A DNA stretch of 22,036 bases from JAJPXC01 sp964562375. Lineage in GTDB: Bacteria; Bacteroidota; Bacteroidia; Bacteroidales; Muribaculaceae. The position numbers were made by a program, and so were the translations under genes. Shown one piece after another: positions 20,050 to 22,036 of the stretch. The DNA is taken from assembly GCA_964562375.1 (NCBI GenBank), contig CAZLSW010000057.1, forward strand, positions 1 to 22,036. The letters are read 5' to 3'. The notes below the pieces were generated by a model. That model was given only the letters and a program-made list of their open reading frames with translations, made no database searches and was not told the DNA's origin. Every line of letters begins with the position of its first letter. Position 1 is the first letter of the stretch.

Positions 20050-21813
20050 CTATAGTTGTTTCAGGAGCCGTTGGATGTAGGGGCCGAGGTTTTCCTTGTG
20101 CACATCGAGGCCGAGCTTGTGGCGAATCTCGGAGCTGACGACGTATTGGCGGGTGGTGCCGAGCACCTCGCCCACTTCACTACCGCGAAGTCCTAATGCG
20201 TAGAGGCAAACGTAAGACATCTCAGTTTCGGTCAATCCGCGAGCCTGCAAGTCGGCGTATACCTCGGGATACTGGGCTTGGAATGTGAGCCGCATATCCC
20301 GTAGGAGCTCCTTGCGGTTGGTCGTCAGCTCGTTGACCCACTTCTGGAATGTCTTCCCAAGATGCTTATTATCGGTGATTTCGCTGATAAGGAACCGGTC
20401 GAGCATCGCCGATCGGCGCTTCAGCTGTTCGGTAAGGGCATCGTTGAGAGTGCCTTTGCGGTTGAGAATCTCTTGCAACTCGTCGCGCTCCGATTGGAGG
20501 GTAGCGACCAGCATTTGGAATTTTTCTTGTTCCAACTTTAAGTTTTGGGCCTCCAAGCGTAGCGTGTCATTCTCGGCTTGCGCCAACTTGGCCTGATGCT
20601 CGGCAAGTTGCCTTTTCTGCTCTTCAATTTCACGCCGTTGGCTCTCGTTGATGCGTTTGCGGCGATTAGTGCGATAAAGGGCCAACAAGATAATCACCAC
20701 GATAGCCAGCCCCAGAATAATGGCTAAGGATTGGTACATCAGCTTGGTTTTCGCGTTTTGCGCCTCCAATGCTGCCAGTTCCAAGCTGTATTTCTCCTCG
20801 CTGAATTGAAGCCGCTGCGTAAATTTGCGCGACTCCACGGTGTCACACAAGTTGGCATAGTGAAACAGTGTCTCATAGGCTTGTTGCCACTGGCCCGTGC
20901 CTGCCTGTGATTGAAACGTGAAGATAAGGTACCGGATGCGCAAAGTCTCCTCCGGTGGAATTGGAATTTGGGCCAGAATATCAAGCGCCTCTTGGTAGGA
21001 ATGCAATGACACCAATGCCTGCGCAATATCCAATGCATCCTCTGGAGAAGTGATTTCACTGATGTTTTCGAGCGCCATCCTAATGCTATCGGAGTTATCA
21101 AATGATATCGCAAATTTTAATTTAGCAACGGGGATGGATGACTCTCCTTCATCCCAGTTACTATTTATTCGAATCATCCCATTAAGGGCTTGGCGAGCCA
21201 TCATAGAATCCTCCTTACCACAAGCTGATGCCAAAATCCGTTGGTAGCTATAAAATGCGTAGTCATACCGCTGCACGGCTTCGCTCAATTGGGCGGCTTG
21301 CAAATCGTTGGAGATTTCAGCGTCAAGATCATAAATATCATGATAAAGGAAACTTTGCGCCACAAGCAATCGACAAATCACCAACGTATCCGTAGCCTCG
21401 TCAATCCAATTCGATGCCTTGACGTAGTAGCCCATCTCAGCGTCTTTATCGCCCCCATTGCCTGCTATGCACCCGGCATAATACATAGCTTTGAGGCGCT
21501 CATCGGCTGTGCCATGCTTGCTATACCAGTCGATGGCCGGTCGGATCACGCTCATATCCGCTGTGTCGATATAGTTCTTGTCCAGGGCCATGGCGTGAAG
21601 CAGCGAGTAGCGAGCCTTAGCCTCCTTGCCGTTCAAGATTTTCGGGTCAATTGACAGGATGATGGCCAATGCCGAATCGGGACGCTCCTCGATTACGGCT
21701 TCCGCCGCGTCAAGCTCAGGAGACGAACCCCCGTCCCCGCAACCGGTTGACAGTAACGGCAGTATTAGGAGCGCAAAAACGATGATGAGCAAGTGACGCA
21801 AATGTGCAAGCAT
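20050..21813 (-). CDS. Membrane-spanning TPR/HTH transcriptional regulator
   Basis: A 587-residue regulator of a type common in Bacteroidales. The N-terminus has a signal sequence ending LLSTGC (C25), a loose lipobox. Residues about 30-345 are helical TPR-like repeats (for example ELDAAEAVIEERPDSALAIILSID), expected in the periplasm. A membrane helix follows at about 362-380 (LAIILGLAIVVIILLALY), then a coiled coil to about 450 (rich in E, Q, K, L). A C-terminal LuxR-like HTH at about 526-570 includes LTETEMSYVCLYALGLRGSEVGEVLGTTRQYV. It would sense a periplasmic signal and bind DNA directly, without a kinase. The next gene on the strand is an outer-membrane barrel whose promoter has phased repeats, its likely target. 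Full length by appearance. Confidence 0.82.
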   Translation of the reverse strand: MLAHLRHLLIIVFALLILPLLSTGCGDGGSSPELDAAEAVIEERPDSALAIILSIDPKILNGKEAKARYSLLHAMALDKNYIDTADMSVIRPAIDWYSKHGTADERLKAMYYAGCIAGNGGDKDAEMGYYVKASNWIDEATDTLVICRLLVAQSFLYHDIYDLDAEISNDLQAAQLSEAVQRYDYAFYSYQRILASACGKEDSMMARQALNGMIRINSNWDEGESSIPVAKLKFAISFDNSDSIRMALENISEITSPEDALDIAQALVSLHSYQEALDILAQIPIPPEETLRIRYLIFTFQSQAGTGQWQQAYETLFHYANLCDTVESRKFTQRLQFSEEKYSLELAALEAQNAKTKLMYQSLAIILGLAIVVIILLALYRTNRRKRINESQRREIEEQKRQLAEHQAKLAQAENDTLRLEAQNLKLEQEKFQMLVATLQSERDELQEILNRKGTLNDALTEQLKRRSAMLDRFLISEITDNKHLGKTFQKWVNELTTNRKELLRDMRLTFQAQYPEVYADLQARGLTETEMSYVCLYALGLRGSEVGEVLGTTRQYVVSSEIRHKLGLDVHKENLGPYIQRLLKQL

Positions 21814-21838
21814 AATCAGCGGGGTTAGTAACCATCCG

Positions 21839-21846
21839 CGAAGTTA
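21839..21846 (-). promoter_or_regulatory. Weak -7 box for the regulator gene
   Basis: The minus strand reads TAACTTCG, one off TAnnTTTG, 26 bases upstream of the ATG at 21813. No -33 element was found, so the regulator's promoter remains uncertain. Confidence 0.3.
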
Positions 21847-21923
21847 ACGATTTTTACCCACATGTTCCCACCAGCAACGATTTTTTCTCCCGAGCTCCCT
21901 CGGAAATATTCGGAAATTCAACA

Positions 21924-21997
21924 TTCTCTGGCCAGAGAAACCACGAATTAACACTAATGGACACCAATGAGTTAACTTGAAATCCAATCATTAGTGT
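21924..21997. repeat. Palindrome and inverted repeat upstream of regulator
   Basis: 21924-21939 is a 16-base perfect palindrome (TTCTCTGGCCAGAGAA). 21951-21959 and 21989-21997 are 9-base inverted arms (ACACTAATG/CATTAGTGT) around a loop that also contains ACACCAATG. No gene is seen from 21814 to the window end. These may be generic intergenic repeats or, being upstream of the regulator, binding sites. Confidence 0.55.
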
Positions 21998-22036
21998 CTC
22001 TTAAATTTTGTAAAAATTGCGTTTAGTTCATTGAAA

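Overview
The window looks like a chromosomal segment of a fairly GC-rich Bacteroidales, most likely a Muribaculaceae relative. The reasons are a DUF4954 gene, a lipoprotein with an acidic surface-export-like signal, a PF14905-like outer-membrane barrel next to a TPR/HTH membrane regulator, and repeated TAnnTTTG promoter -7 boxes, some with a TTG/TTTG element about 20 bases upstream. The family placement is inference. I saw no rRNA, tRNA, CRISPR array, transposase or integrase.

Layout. 1-1096 is non-coding and dense in nested inverted and direct repeats. A DUF4954 gene (minus) is divergent from a recF / DciA-like / acyl-CoA thioesterase operon (plus), followed by riboflavin synthase ribE and a secreted GH31 glucosidase; palindromic intergenic repeats separate these units. 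8362-10778 is an AT-richer accessory island on the minus strand. It holds a protein with a uracil-DNA-glycosylase-like motif order, a two-helix membrane peptide, a possible 44-residue ORF, and two unknown ORFs that overlap in a seven-base G run; losing one G would fuse them into one protein of about 381 residues.

From 10911 the plus strand carries an MsbA-like ABC exporter, a heptanucleotide tandem array, a DUF4836-like lipoprotein, an ABC ATPase with unusual motifs, and an FtsX/MacB-like permease. The last three are tightly coupled and probably form one envelope machine. A DUF1186-like gene (minus) abuts the permease stop, and about 1.7 kb downstream lies a second, degenerate copy of the permease 3' end, so the DUF1186-like gene sits between two copies of that sequence.

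The right end (minus strand) holds a membrane-spanning TPR/coiled-coil/HTH regulator and then an outer-membrane beta-barrel of TonB-dependent-receptor type. The gap between them has a good promoter and a set of AAAATCTT boxes spaced by about 20, 64 and 21 bases, which look like operator sites.

The best candidates for something undescribed are the accessory island with its G7 junction, the lipoprotein/odd ATPase/permease operon, and the phased boxes between the regulator and the barrel gene. All functional statements rest on reading motifs by eye; no database search was run.
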